From: Leptasterias polaris
Lineage: Eukaryota > Echinodermata > Asteroidea > Forcipulatida > Asteriidae
DNA length: 64,000 bases
Assembly: GCA_037783415.1 (NCBI GenBank)
Contig: JAZGTN010000150.1
Span: 2,976,001 to 3,040,000 of the forward strand
Direction of reading: 5' to 3'
This document shows, one piece after another, positions 32,272 to 44,908 of this stretch. Made by a program: the position numbers and the translations under genes. Position 1 is the stretch's first letter; the number at the start of each line of letters is the position of its first letter. The notes below the pieces were generated by a model. The model saw only the letters and a list, made by a program, of their open reading frames with translations, made no database searches and was not told the DNA's origin.

Positions 32272-35200
32272 GCTTCTTAAAAGATTTCAACAGCTTTTAT
32301 AGCTTAGCTTTTGCGCTTCGGGCAATTCGTGTAAAAGCATGATTATTTGGGATTTTGCTGATTATTATTATGTACTTATTCTGCAAGTCTGGCCAGTTTA
32401 GTCGTTCAGGGGAGTTTTGGAGGATGGGCCTATAGCTCAAAAGCCAAACAGCTAACCTATACCCCAAAAATTGAAGAAAAATTAAGTTTAATTGTCAGAA
32501 AATATATTTTGTTTGTTTTCAAGAGGCTGGAAGACTTTTAAATAATTGTGTTCAGCATTTTTTTTAATAGTCAGCATTTAGCATTGGTTGCTATGGTGAT
32601 CTTATTTAGTGTGGTTTAGGCCCACCCGTAAGCTAACAAGTAAGAGACACACGCCCTCTGTTTTAGTCTTTGCCTCAAGTAAAGTTCTCACTCCCTTGGG
32701 TTGTTCCAGAAAATGCATAAAGAGGATCCACCCTCGGTGTACTTTTACATTATAGCAACATTGTCAACAACATATTGTTTTGTTTGTCAGAGAACGTGAC
32801 AACTCATTCTCAGAAACCACACAGGTCCCGCCGACATCCTTGGGATCCAAGTAAAGCTTTAACAAGAAGTAGCAGGCCAAACCAGCAACATTGACATCAG
32901 AATGCATGGTTCTCTATTGTATACACACTCGTAAAACGTCCAGGATTTCGCGTATTTAAAATCCAAGCGATTGTCCCTTGAAAGCCTAAGCCACGGCTTA
33001 AGTCAATCCTCAGATTGAAGTCTCCGTGGTTTACCTTGGATACCCGCTGATCCTCACCCGTGTATAGAGAACAGACAGCGGTCAAAACAAGTCGGACTCT
33101 TGGGCAGTGTGTTTGGGGTATTCCTCCAAATCCCAGATGCGATTCGGTTACTTACGGGTGAAAAGGACGAGAATAAGGGAATCAGACGAGATTCTGTGTG
33201 AGATTAGTGTCGGTTTACCTCCCCGTTCAGCTCTCCTCATACGATGCTGTATGGTATTCATAAGAAGAAGGTGCCGTCTTCAGAAGGATAAAGCTTGGAT
33301 TATCGAAGGGGTTTACATGCAAGGAACAGACGAACGGTAGCTTTAGTTTATGTAGACATCGTCAAAATAGAAAATGTTTAAGCTGAAGGTTTTTTTTTAT
33401 AGGCCTTTGCGGTAAATAGCTGCATCGGAAAATGTTCTGGTAAATTAATGCGAGTGGATTTAAGATAATAAAAGACGTATATGTTCACACACCCCCCCCC
33501 CCCCCCCCCCCCCCATTTGAAGAACTCAAAATAACCTCAGGAGTTTTTTAGTTTTTCTTCCGTAAAACAGCAAACATGAGCTTGCCCATTTAATGGAACT
33601 ATAGTTACACCGTTTCACAGTTATCGTGTTACACAAAAATAACTTCTATCTAAAAGCTGTTTTTCTTTGCACTATATTGCCATGAGTAGCTTTAAGCAAA
33701 GTTAAAAGATAAATTACACAACAAAATCACGACAACATTAATAGCATTTAAGACCATTTGTACGCGCACAATGAACGAGGCCAGCAAGTACGTCAGAAGA
33801 AAAGTCACAATTTAAAACCGCAGACGAGTGACTTCTTCTGAGATTAGATTTACACTCTGTCCACTCAGTCAAAACAACAGAATGGTAAAAACGAATCTGC
33901 AAGTACCAATCAATGAATGTCATTTGAACGCATGAATGTGAATGAACTCATGCATTAAAACCCAACGAACCTTCTAACCTTCACAGTACGATTTTGCTCA
34001 TGTAATTGAGTCAGTACTTAAAAGGGAAGAAGAAGACATTATTTGTTTAACATTTAGGGCCTACTGGTAATTGTCAGAAATATAAATCTTTGATTATTCT
34101 TGTCCATCCGATTGCTTGTTCATTTTAATACAATTTTAACTGGGATCCCGTTTCGGGAGAATTTGTTTTATTCGGAGCTGTACTTTAAAGGTATTATACA
34201 GGATTGGTCAGGATAACAAACATCATTGTTTAATTTCAGTCTGAAAGCTTACTGATTATCAAGTTCATACTTCAATTTGTTCTGTGAAATATTTCCCTCT
34301 AAAATGAAGTCATTTTCCAGAAAACTGTTCTGAAAACCTAAAAAAATAAAATTAAAACGCAACAGCTGTTTTCTGTTGTTACAACCAAAATTAATGTGTT
34401 CACATACTAAAAATTGTGCATGGTTTTTCACTATTTTCTCCTGACTCACATAACAATATTAAGCCCAAATTTTTACATGTTTGTTATTTCATGTATATGG
34501 TTGATCACACAACATGAACATTGCCTGCTCTACCAATCCTGTATAATACTTAATTACTTAATAAATAAATTATAAAAGTAAAGAACATGATTTTTGTTTG
34601 TTTGTTGGAGGTGTTTTTTTGTGTTTGTTTTTTGTATTTGAAAAGTAAACTAGTTCTCGATCATCATGTAGTCAATAAACACACCATCCAACCGACCTGT
34701 AAAAAAAATCATAAAATTTGATGTCCACGTTTGGGAGAAAAAAAACAACAAAAATCGTTCAATGTTTTGTTAGAGTCTTTGTGTCAGTTTGTACTGGGCC
34801 TTTATTTCGAGACCGAGACAAGCAACAACTATTAATGTCCTCGGGTGATATTTTCTCGACGTTGATAATATTTCGGATGGAAATATTTCCCTGTGGGATC
34901 TGTTTGCTGAAATGTAAAATTTTTAATCAGTGAGCTTTCAGATTAAAACTAAATAATTTTTTTTAAATGTTGAAACGCAAAAACATACACACACTGTTTG
35001 TTTTTCAGAATGTCGTACGTTGGTTTTTTTTCTAAGGGAAGTGTGCATGGGTTATGTCCCTTGAAAAGTTGAAAACTGGACAATTGGAAGGATTTAAATT
35101 TTTTCAAAAACAACAACCGTATACCACTGTTATTATGACATGGTAGCAGACTATATGCATATCGTGTAGATTCCAACAAACAAGGATCTCTTGTACACCT

Positions 35201-35418
35201 GTTAGAAGTAACTTTAAGAAAGTTTTTAAAAAGTCTGTAGGCCTATTCTTTATATAAATTCGGAACATTTCTTTGTTATCAGTGATTAATTATTGTAAAA
35301 TCAAATTTCAGCAGCGTATGAAATACGAAATGTATGTGTACATGTTTTGGTGACAATAATTAGCTGTTTCCGAGATAATGGCTTCGACAGTGGGTATGAC
35401 TTGTTGCCGAAAAGTATA
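32272..35418. other. Intergenic stretch
   Basis: No gene is recognised. 32915-33075 has imperfect inverted ends (ttctctattgtatac and gtgtatagagaac) and may be a small TIR element. A C23 homopolymer lies at 33492-33514. Part of the widespread 'tgttatttcatgtatatgg' repeat lies near 34480. The 77-codon ORF at 33107 has no recognisable domain. Confidence 0.5.
33492..33514 (+). repeat. C23 homopolymer
   Basis: This is an uninterrupted run of 23 C after ACACA. Its length is likely to vary or be unreliable in sequencing. Confidence 0.95.
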
Positions 35419-35780
35419 AGGCCCAATTTTATGGCAATGCTTTACACTGAATTTGTCGCTAACGCAGAGTTCTACACTTTAAAAACTCCCGGGTACCGGA
35501 TCCAGGTCCCGTGCGGCCAGACCCATTTCTGTGGTTCATTTGACCCTGAATTGACCCAGTAATGGGTCAGAATTACGTAGAACTAGAGTTGAAACCCAAT
35601 TTTAAACCACTTTTGGGTCATTCTGACCCGGAATTGGGTCAGTGTGACCCGGCATTGGGTCAGTTTGACCCGGAACTAGGTCAGGCCTCCTGGGACCCGG
35701 ATCAATTCTGACCCGGATATTTTTTAGAGTGAATGGAAGCGCAGAATTCTGTGGTAAGCAGCGCCATGAAATTTGAGTCC
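35419..35780. mobile_element. GGCCCAATTT-type MITE carrying a nested MITE
   Basis: The outer ends 'ggcccaattttatggcaatg' and 'gcgccatgaaatttgagtcc' are inverted, as in the elements at 17395 and 43111. A second element, about 35474-35731, interrupts it. Rejoining the outer halves gives a length close to the 17395 copy. Confidence 0.75.
35474..35731. mobile_element. MITE with ACACTNTAAAAAACTCCCGGGT ends and internal GACCC repeats
   Basis: The left end 'acactttaaaaactcccggg' mirrors 'cccggatattttttagagtg'. The interior contains repeated 'gacccggaattgggtcag' units, which are themselves nearly palindromic. A second copy is at 41661-41924. It has no coding capacity. Confidence 0.8.
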
Positions 35781-36393
35781 TAATCTTCAACGTTGTCATT
35801 GCGGCAAACGACCAAAGCCGTAGCAGAAGTCGTTTGAATTCGGACGTGCCTAATGGCTTTAGAGTACAGCTCCGGCTGAGACACGGTCTACCTGTTTGAA
35901 GTCACGTGTAAAAAGTTTACGTTTTCGAAATGACTGACGGAGCCCGAGCCGGAGTCTACCAAGCCGAAGCCGTGGTTTCAGAAGCGCCTATACGTTCTTT
36001 ATCATAGTTCGGCCATCTTATTGTCCCTTCTATTCCAATCAATTTGACCAAAATGAGGTTTGAATGGAAACAAAGCTTGGAGATACAACTTTGTTTTTTA
36101 ATGAACTTTTGCATCCATGTTTGATTCGGTATTGTACCGTATAGACCTTTCTATATATTGCAACGTTCACAGCCCGAGTTTTTGCCAACCGAGGTTGGAA
36201 AACTATGGAAAGCCATAACTGCAAATCAAAAATAGTTTGTAGCAATTTTACACAAATATTCAAAAATTGTGTTAAATTTATTGGAAACAAATCAGTTCTT
36301 GCATCTTTACAGAAAATGTTGAATTTGGTCAAACACGATTGAATGTTTTCACCGGCGCACTTTGTTTATCAACAATGGAAAGGTCTAGGTCTG

Positions 36394-36550
36394 TAGACCT
36401 TTATCATGCTGCCACCATCTTGGTCATGTGTTCCCTGTATTCAATGCTAATATTCAAAAAGGAACCAGACTATTTGCCCTCCCAAACACAGTTTGGTTAC
36501 ATTGATTTGAATGAGAGTCAGACAAGATGGCTGCACCATGATAAAGTTCC
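36394..36550. mobile_element. MITE with TAGACCTTTATCATG ends
   Basis: 'tagacctttatcatgctgcc' at the left mirrors 'gctgcaccatgataaagttc' at the right with mismatches. It contains 'acacagtttggttacattga'. It is related to 22845-23040 and lies 3' of the minus-strand gene. Confidence 0.7.
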
Positions 36551-36685
36551 ATTCGCATGGAGGGCACCGTAGATAAGATGGCGGCAGCACGATCGTGACA
36601 GCAAACCCAATTTGTGATTTATCATCATATATTGTTGTTCTTCGTGATCATCACTTGGTGAGTTGATGACATTGTTTTAGAGATA

Positions 36686-36691
36686 TTTATT
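36686..36691 (-). terminator. Candidate polyadenylation signal AATAAA
   Basis: AATAAA on the minus strand lies about 180 nt after the stop codon of the intronless gene. The hexamer is common in AT-rich DNA, so this is plausible rather than shown. Confidence 0.35.
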
Positions 36692-36868
36692 TCAGGAAAG
36701 ACTTTAAAAATGTTGACACCAAGCTGGAATGCTCAAGTCACTGATTGCATATGCCATAAATAATAAAATTCTTAATACTCTAAATAGAAACACACACATT
36801 GAGTGTTTTTGCGAAAAAATAATCTTGAACATTTTCAAGTTAACAAAAAGATCATTGATTTGAAAAAA

Positions 36869-38185
36869 TTAGCCCTTTTTGTCATCATCATCATCGTCAT
36901 CCGACTCCCAAGCTCGAACTGTTGCTCTCACGGGTAAATTATTGTTATGTTTATGATCATCGAGGTCCATGGTGACGTCACCGAAAGTCATGTTCAGCGC
37001 GTTTAAGTTTCCAATACTGCGGTCTGCATCCCTCCTCTCATCCTCGCTTTCGATGTATTGACGGGGACCCTTCCGACTGGCACACTGGAGGTTCTCCATC
37101 AGTCTCAGGGTGTAATAGTCCACTGTCTGGTCCGGGTCTGTCTGGAGACCAGCGAGTGTCCCCGCAAATGACTTGACGCGGTCCGGGAAGTTCGCTCTGT
37201 TCAGGCGCTCCTTGTTCAGGTCCAGGAGCGTCGGCCGCTTCTCCTCACCGAAGATGCTTGGCATGGTGTGTTTCTGCTTGCTCTGTGGGCGTTTTTTCTG
37301 ATGATTGGTGGATGAGTTGGGTCGTGTTTGCGGCGATGGGTTTTGCCCTTCCGGTGTCGGCGCTTTGAGAAGGTTGTTCCCGTTTGTATCGGTCGGTCTT
37401 GTCACAGCCGTTTTGGGCCTGGCAGGCTTGGCAAAACTTGTCTTCGATAAGCCAGGCATCGCTGTCTTGGGTCTAGTTCTAGAGTTTGTTTTATTGGATT
37501 CCACTGGCCCATCTTGTGAGTTCGTCACCTGTTCTGTGTTACCATGTATCGCTCCGTCCGTTGAAGGGTTCGATTGAAGCGTTGGCCTAGGGCGTGCCGT
37601 CACGGCAGTCGCCGGTCTCCTCGTGATTGTCCTTGGAGCGATCGACACCGAACTCGAGGGCCTGTCGTTCCCACGATGTGCTGCTTCAGTTCCCGGTCTA
37701 TAAACAGCATTTGTACCACGTAGTCGGTCATTCCCGGTCGGTTCAACCACTACGATGGGGGTGGCTGCAGGTCTAACCCCCTTCCCGTTTCCATATTTAA
37801 GAGTCTCCTTATCCTTGCCTCCATCCTCAGATGATTGTTGGTTCGGGGTGTGTGTCGGACTGATCTTGACCTTGTACTTGTCGTCCTGGCCGCCGACGCT
37901 CGTGTTGAAGGTGTAGTTGTCCCGGTGGATCAGCTCCCGTAGGAGGTCCCTGTTGCCCGTCATGCGGGCATGGGTGAGTTTGGAGCGGTTGAGTTTGATC
38001 TGAAACCGCTTGTTCACCACTCTCTGATCCATGGAGATTCGGTGACCAACTCTATGCTTAGAGACGTCCAGCATCTGTAAATTTTTCTGCAACATGGTGT
38101 CCAGTTTCCAGTTGGCTGAGTAGACCGTCTGAGATTTTTCACCGACCAGAGCGCCTGGCTGCTTTTTCTCACCGCGGGAATCCAT
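36869..38185 (-). CDS. Intronless gene, 438-residue basic protein with RPxTA motifs
   Basis: One uninterrupted frame of 438 codons plus stop. I place the start at the ATG beginning MDSRGEKKQPG, which has G at -3 and +4; upstream in-frame codons run back to a TTG without another ATG. Residues about 25-90 look helical and basic (KLDTMLQKNLQMLDVSKHR). About 100-310 is low-complexity, rich in Pro, Thr, Asn and Arg. RPATA is near 190, and RPKTA is near 238 and 256. About 320-375 looks ordered again (LLDLNKERLNRANFPDRVKS). The tail is acidic (seven Asp near 429-435), then KKG. No membrane segment, signal peptide or known domain is seen. RPxTA-type repeats occur in some ciliary or microtubule-associated proteins, so such a role is a weak guess. 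The lack of introns may indicate retroposition. Confidence 0.85.
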   Translation of the reverse strand: MDSRGEKKQPGALVGEKSQTVYSANWKLDTMLQKNLQMLDVSKHRVGHRISMDQRVVNKRFQIKLNRSKLTHARMTGNRDLLRELIHRDNYTFNTSVGGQDDKYKVKISPTHTPNQQSSEDGGKDKETLKYGNGKGVRPAATPIVVVEPTGNDRLRGTNAVYRPGTEAAHRGNDRPSSSVSIAPRTITRRPATAVTARPRPTLQSNPSTDGAIHGNTEQVTNSQDGPVESNKTNSRTRPKTAMPGLSKTSFAKPARPKTAVTRPTDTNGNNLLKAPTPEGQNPSPQTRPNSSTNHQKKRPQSKQKHTMPSIFGEEKRPTLLDLNKERLNRANFPDRVKSFAGTLAGLQTDPDQTVDYYTLRLMENLQCASRKGPRQYIESEDERRDADRSIGNLNALNMTFGDVTMDLDDHKHNNNLPVRATVRAWESDDDDDDDKKG

Positions 38186-39470
38186 TCCAGTCAAGACGAA
38201 AGCTGACAAAAACGTTCTTTTCTTTGAAAAGTAAAGTGCACAAGCTTTAATTTTGTTCAACGCAAGATTCGGCCAACGTTTAGTGTTTTGTCTTTCACGG
38301 GATTACCAGTTGAAACATTTCTTTCACACATCTGATGTTAAAAAATAGTTGTTTCGCAAATTTGTTGTTTGTTTAGTCTCTCTGGTAAATATACCGATGT
38401 TGATATTTTCCACTCTTTTTAATTATGAGTCAACCCCAAACTAGACTGATTGAGTCGAACCTATCGTCTGAAGTAGTCATTCAAGCATGCCATTGAGTGT
38501 ACTCAACATCATGTTCAGCACTCCATTGTCACTCGATAGCCTGATTGTAGTATTCATACGGCATACGGTGTATTACGGTGGTAGACTGCAAAGTTCATCT
38601 CCATGGTGCTCAAAATGCATGTTGTTATTACCTTTCACTGAGTAAACGACTCGACTTGACTAATCAAAATCACATTAGAGGACAACTCAAGAGGACAGCG
38701 AGTTTACGTTGAATCAGTTTAATAGCGTACACTTCATGTAGACAGTCAAATTACATTCGGCTCACGCACACTCTTTTCGTCCTTCTAGCTCAGCAAAATA
38801 TCCAGTTTGTAAAGTGGCGAAGTCATTCAGATGTTATATAGAAAATCACATCTCTGTAAAATGTTGTGGCAGAAGTTTTCTTACTTTCGAGTGGAGCTCT
38901 GATTGACACCGTAATCCTCACTCCGTAAACCGTTGACCCGACTGGCAAAAAATGAAGATGCACCAAATCCAACTCCAAGCACACCATCAAAATAGTCCCA
39001 AAATTGATTTTTCAAGTTGATGATGCTGTCAGAATTCCATCAGAGTCCCGTTTCTAACCTGCTTGATTCCAAACTGATCACACGATGCAATGGTCCGTCA
39101 AGTCAGCCGAATAAATTCAAGTGGTGTTTTGTTCTCAGTCACCTTGTGCGGATAAAAGAAAAAACAATTTGATTTGATCCCCGAAGTGACTTGCTACCAC
39201 TGATGATACCCTGCCATGTAACGCAGGCCGGTGAGATGGTGAACCTGCCTTGGCAATTGCCTATTGTAACCGTCTATTGTGTGATCCGGTGAATGATTTT
39301 AACCTATTATTATAGGGCCACAAAAAACACCTGTACCATGGAGACACACAACAGAGAGACTCCACTCTGCCAAACAGGGGGGTTAAAAATAGAGCCGTCT
39401 GGGAGGGTTTTGTTGACTCCGGTAAAATACGGCTGACATTGTTGTGTTATTTACCTTTTGCGGGGAGACG
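38186..39470. promoter_or_regulatory. Upstream region of the intronless gene
   Basis: This 1.3-kb stretch lies 5' of the minus-strand CDS and would hold its promoter and 5' UTR. I see no TATA box at a convincing distance and no clear upstream exon. It is relatively free of the repeat families that fill the rest of the window, which fits a functional flank. Confidence 0.35.
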
Positions 39471-39714
39471 ATAGGATAGAGAAGTATGTCCCATTCAATC
39501 AATACAAGCATGGTTTTATTGGTTTGGTACTGATCGTCTGTTTGTTTTGAAACGAGAGTTTACATTTTTGGAAAGATAATTCGGTGTGCGTTTGAAATAA
39601 AGGAATCAACTGATGACAATTAATACACAACGCTTTTGGAATTGCCAAAAGTAGGCCCAACAATTGCGCATTTCAGATTGTTTTACTCAAGCTCATAAAT
39701 ATGGTGTTTCTGGT

Positions 39715-39790
39715 CGGCAGAGTGTGGGTTCGAGTCCCGGTCTTGACACTTGTGTCTATGCACAGAAGTTAAACTTTACCATATTATTAT
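39715..39790 (+). mobile_element. SINE head fragment
   Basis: 'gcagagtgtgggttcgagtc' and 'cggtcttgacacttgtgtct' match the B-box part of the SINE. No body follows. Confidence 0.65.
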
Positions 39791-41660
39791 TACTTTGTCA
39801 TTCGAATGGGACATTAGATTTTGTGTACTTGGATTGGTAGTGCATGTAAAAAAATGTTTTAAACCCACTCATGGTGGAAGAGTATTATAAGGGTTAACCC
39901 CAATGTTTCTGGTTCAAATGAAGAAGTTAACCCTTGGTTATCTTTTCTCCAGGCTTGCGAGCTACGGTGATAAGCTCACCAGTGATGCAACCTTGGATTT
40001 GTGTGTGTTTTTTTCCAATTCAATTGAACATTTATTTGCACATTTGCACATGGACGCATCATCCTAAAAGCCGAAGCTTGTGATGGATGTGCCCGTTACA
40101 ACAATACAAAACAAAACAAGGTAAACAACACTAATTGAGAATTAAGAAATAATAACAGTAATTACCAGAAATGTATAATATGAATAACCGTGGTATTATT
40201 TTACTCACATGGTTGTCGCTTTCAAGATATAACTCTTATTGTACTTAAAGCACATGGACAACATTGGTAAAAATGTTAAAAACTGGTATCCACACTTCGT
40301 GTGACCCAACGTGACACAACAACTGGAATTGTAAGCTCAGTCGGTTATCGGATCAAGTCATTAAGGTGAAAATCCCCATTACGTGTTTTCAATTTTTACC
40401 ACAAATACCGGGTTTTGACTGACGACATCAAATCTAGCTGTTTTAATTATTTCTCAGAAACTATAACATTTTCAGGAAATAAACAAATAAATAAATAAAA
40501 AACAAGAGAAGCATTTCCACCATGACAATTTTAGACCAAAGTTATGTGCGAATCTGTGAACATTTGTATTTTCCAAGGTAACTATGTTGTGCACGCCCTT
40601 CAAACAAATCAAAGCTTTAATTTTTTTTTTTTGCTTTTTTTTTAAATAGAAGCTTTTCCGGAGTAGATCACTCAATTCAACACAAATGAACCAAGCCTAA
40701 AAACCTCATGTTTGCTGTACGAAGCGTTCAATGAAAATAATGGTCTGAAAGATCCACATGTTGTGTTTCTATATGCACTGCTTTTGTGAGTCTGACATTC
40801 AGTATTGAAACAAAATATTAATCAAAATGTCCCTTCACCGTACATACAAGAGGCAACATGACTAAACGAACACGCCGTATAGTAACTTGAATGAACACTG
40901 AACAAAAAACCCAACACACTCGTCAATTATATTTTAGGAACGCCGGAAGAAGCGGTTGTTTGAATTGTTCCTTGTATCGTGCCACATGCAGAAAGTCCAC
41001 TTGAAAAATGAGAACCAAACTCAACAATCGTCGCTTCATTTAGCATCTTGATTTAAACAATAGTAATTTGCAAGGAGAGTACGAAGATATAACTTAATTT
41101 TATTTTAATTTATTAAGTGCGAAATTTGGCGTTCCGACTGTTATAACTTGTGGAAACAGGGACATTTATAGTGGTGCAGATAGGGGAAATAATAGACGGG
41201 GAATTGTGCCTTTGATGACACAAGCATGAAAATTGGCGCACAGTCAGAGTTTGGCTATTATAGGGCCATCGCAGATTTGAATTTTTGAAGAAAACATTTT
41301 TGGAGAATAATAAAAAATAAAAAAATCATTTTTTCGAAATGGCTGTTATTGCTTGTTAATCTACCTACACATTTTATTCAAAGGCCAACTCTGCGATTGA
41401 CCTATAGCCAAATGTGTGACATACTCTGACTCAGTGTGCCAAATCACATGCATGTATCATCCAACCTGCCGTACTGAAATTGAAAAAAACACCTACATTG
41501 TCCATCACAGAGTGAAACAACAAGAAACAATTGATTTAAAAAATCAAAACGTACGACAATAAGACGTATCAATTCAAAATAAATCGTTAGTTTGATTGGT
41601 CATTATCATGTCTGGAGTGTAATAATAAAAAAAACACGTGTCAGAAACTGGGATGTAATC
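39791..41660. other. Intergenic, AT-rich, with retroelement-tail-like pieces
   Basis: 40020-40135 ('gaacatttatttgcacattt', 'aacaatacaaaacaaaacaa') resembles 50225-50265 and may be an antisense retroelement 3' UTR. 40215-40400 is a piece of the widespread 'gtcacacgaagtgtggat'-type repeat in inverse orientation. 41262-41406 has weak inverted ends (catcgcag / ctgcgatt). No gene is recognised. Confidence 0.45.
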
Positions 41661-41924
41661 TCTAAAATCTCCCGGGTCAGAATTGACCTGTATTTTGGTC
41701 TCGTTGGGCTTGACCCAATTATGGGTCAGTATGACCCGGAATCTATGCCAAAATGACCCAGGAAATGGTCACACTGACGCAGAACCCGTTTCAAAATCCC
41801 ATGTTTTTGACAAGTTTCAGGGTCAGCCTGACCCAGAAATGGGTCAGCCTGACCCGGAAATGGGTCAGGCCTCCTGGGTAACGGAATCAGGGTCAATTCT
41901 GACGCGGGAGTTTTTTAGAGTGTA
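41661..41924. mobile_element. MITE with TCTAAAA...CCCGGGTCAGAATTGAC ends
   Basis: The left end 'tctcccgggtcagaattgac' mirrors 'gtcaattctgacgcgggag' plus 'ttttttagagtgta'. The interior has repeated 'gacccggaaatgggtcagcc' units. It is the same family as 35474-35731 but not nested here. Confidence 0.8.
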
Positions 41925-44900
41925 GTCAAATTGGTACCGGGGACTCATTATCTATTATTTTCTCTAACACTAACAGTGTGGCACGGTTTCAAATGTGTTC
42001 AATTCTCATAGCGTGCAACAAGCTAACTTACAATGCAAAATGTGAACGACCGAAGACATGTGTATTGATTGGTTTTAGGAGTAGGACCTACTACGAGAGT
42101 ATTCAAAGTATTGTGCGTTGTACTCAAGTGTTTGCATCAAGTCTTATGCATATCGTTTTATTGCTGATGACAGCTGTGGGCCACCACCCCCTCCCTTGTC
42201 TAAATATAGGTTTTCCCAGCCAAACCAAAAACCAAAATCATTCATTTTAACACCGGACTTATTCAATTTCGTTTTAAAATTAATGCCCCGTTGAATTCAA
42301 CAGTCGGGAGGAGTAATTGAATTTCACCAGCTTAGCAATCATCGGACAACGACAAGTCTTAAAAATTATTCAATTTTGTAAAGGCCAGCAGCTAGAGGCT
42401 TGTCAACCATTCAGTTTCATCAATATTGTAGGTGGTACGAAATTCAGCTGAGGAGTGGTAAAAATGTAGTCTTGAGAGCCTATAAATGAAGGATTATTAA
42501 ATAAATTAAAACGAAATCATGGGTGCAAGAAATTTTTATAAACAGAAATTGAATGCACAATTATTAGCTAAAGAGGAGAAAAGGCGTAAATTTGAATGTG
42601 TTTCAGTGAAATCAAATAATTTTTCAGGAAGTTGACCTGGAAAACCTATAAAATGGGGTAAAATATTCCCCATATCCACAGGGTTTACTTGTGTAGGTGT
42701 GTTTACTCATACTAATTATTATAGGCCCTGGTAATCAAGGCAGATTTAGTCGTTATTTCACAATAGACGAGAGCCTCTCTGGGTACAAACTCAATGCCAC
42801 TCGAATACCCAGTGCCAACTTGACAATACGTTCGCTCCTGTTTTGTTGTTGTTTTGTTAGCTTCAAACAGGGTCAACCTCAATGTCATAAAGCAAAAAAT
42901 CCGGCTCAGCAACTGTCTTTGCTATCGAGCAAAAAATGAGTGGGGCACCAGTCGCAACAAAGTAACATTAATTTTATGGAATGTTGGCTCGAAACCTTTT
43001 CAAGTATGCTAAGCAAGGTTTGTCTGTGCTTAGAAAGTTTTTGTGCTGACAGGCTATGTGTAACTGGGCCTGGATCGGTACTGTGACCAAATCCTCCTTC
43101 ACTGGCTACCTGTGGCCAATTTCATAGAGCTGCATAAGCACAAAAAGTAGCTAAGCACAGCAAAATCATGCTTGCCAAATGAAGGATACCAGCCAAAATG
43201 TCTTTCTCAAAGGTACAATCTCTGCCTGGTAGGCCTACCCTGCTTATCTTTGCTTAGCAGAAATTGTTAAGCAGTATTTCCTGCCTAAAGCAGCTCTATG
43301 AAATTGGACCCTGTTCGTCACTGAGGATTTGACGTATACTCGCCATCTGTCATCAGATTACGTTATGAACAGTCCCATCAGCGTCATCAACCATCTCGAC
43401 ATCATCTTTGCTCTACGTTTCCAACTTAACCTACATAAAGAAAATGGGGACAGGAATCAGGACATTCACAGTCTTTGCAGCTAAGGAATGGAGCAATACT
43501 CCCACACATTATTAAGTCTGCTATCACAATTTGTCGAATTAATAATAATCACAGGAATTTATAGAGCGCCTTTGCCAAAGGATTCGAATCGCTGTGACAG
43601 AAGAATGATTGAAGACCTACATATTCCTGAATTAATTCTTTTCTTGTTACTTTCTGTTTTTCTTCCTAATCACTTACATTGAAAGCACTGAGATTTTGTT
43701 TCACTAGTTAAAGAGTTGAAACACTTTTTATACTGTTTTGAAATTATAGAGAGCTATACAAAAGAAATAGTACTGTTATATTGATAACTATAGAGGCCTG
43801 TTTTTATATTGACTAAACCTGTTGCTGTTCGAACGTGTAAAGGCCCACAGTTCGAAAAACAGCTGAACACACACCAAATACTATTCACTCTTGGAATCAC
43901 TTGTACTGTTTCAAAAATGTATGTATAAACAGAAACAAAAGCCAATAGAAATCTAGTATAAACAATGGTTCGTGCATATTATTATTACAACATGCATAGG
44001 CCCCTATGAACAAAACACGCGGGAAAAGCTTGTGTAGTGTATTATATTATTGTTCCCGTGCTTTTCTTTATTAGAGGAAGAAGTTGATTGTTTAACTAAG
44101 TAGTTTCTCATCTCTTTTTTTAGAAAATTGATGAAAAGACCATTTTTGTTATTGATCGTCCATTATTTTCTTTTTTCCCCCTACATTTTCTACTTACGCA
44201 TGCATGCTCCTTTATTTTATTTTTTTGCTAATTTGTTTTTTTACTAAAAAGACCCCAAAAACCTCCTGTTCGTGGAACGACCTGTAATAATTTTAAAGTA
44301 TAGCCCTTTAATGCTCTAGGCCTAATGAATTTTTGCAACTTTGCTTCATATTTTGTGTTTTAAATTCTAAATCATATTTTGGCCTTTTGAGGCCAGTATC
44401 CCACCAATGACGTGTGAGCAGCAAACCTCGTATGGTGGCTAAACTTATAATAATTAGTTTCCTTTTTGTGTATTGCAAATAAATAAACAAATAAATGAAT
44501 AAATAAAATAATAGGCATAAACAGAGAGATTAAAACAACGACAATTGAGTTCCTGAGTTAGGCCTATGATGTTCACGAGATCGCACTGAAATGACAAAAT
44601 TTGAAAATTAAGTAAATGTGACATTGTATATCACTGTGCTTGAATAATTTTTTTTTAAAAGTTGAAATAAAAACTAAGTGCGACCAGTCATGGTATCGTG
44701 GTGGTAGGCCTAGAATTGCGGCCTTTACTGCTAGTTGATATTGTTATGAAGCTTGACACGTACGGATCCCAGTGAGATATGCAAATATTGGCCTTTACCG
44801 CGCTGGGAAAAAAAAATTCGCCGCCCGGATTCGACATCATCTGATAAAAGTACTTTACTGCCTTAACTTGAACTCTTGGGGGCGCTGTTCATTTAGCGAC
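41925..44900. other. Intergenic stretch with one MITE and a SINE-tail piece
   Basis: No gene is recognised. 43111-43312 is a separate MITE. 43538-43620 ('aataataatcacaggaattt', 'atagagcgcctttgccaaag') resembles an antisense SINE tail. 44100-44300 and 44440-44660 are AT-rich and simple. Confidence 0.5.
43111..43312. mobile_element. MITE with GGNCCAATTTCATAGAGCTG ends
   Basis: 'ggccaatttcatagagctgc' at the left mirrors 'gcagctctatgaaattggac' at the right. The 200-bp interior has several 'gctaagca' and 'gcttagca' words. It is related in its ends to 17395-17623. Confidence 0.75.
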
Positions 44901-44908
44901 TGTTTTCT

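Noticed and set aside
33107..33340. 77-codon ORF as a small basic protein
   Set aside because: It has no domain, no splice support and an overlapping opposite-strand ORF; it lies beside a possible small TIR element.
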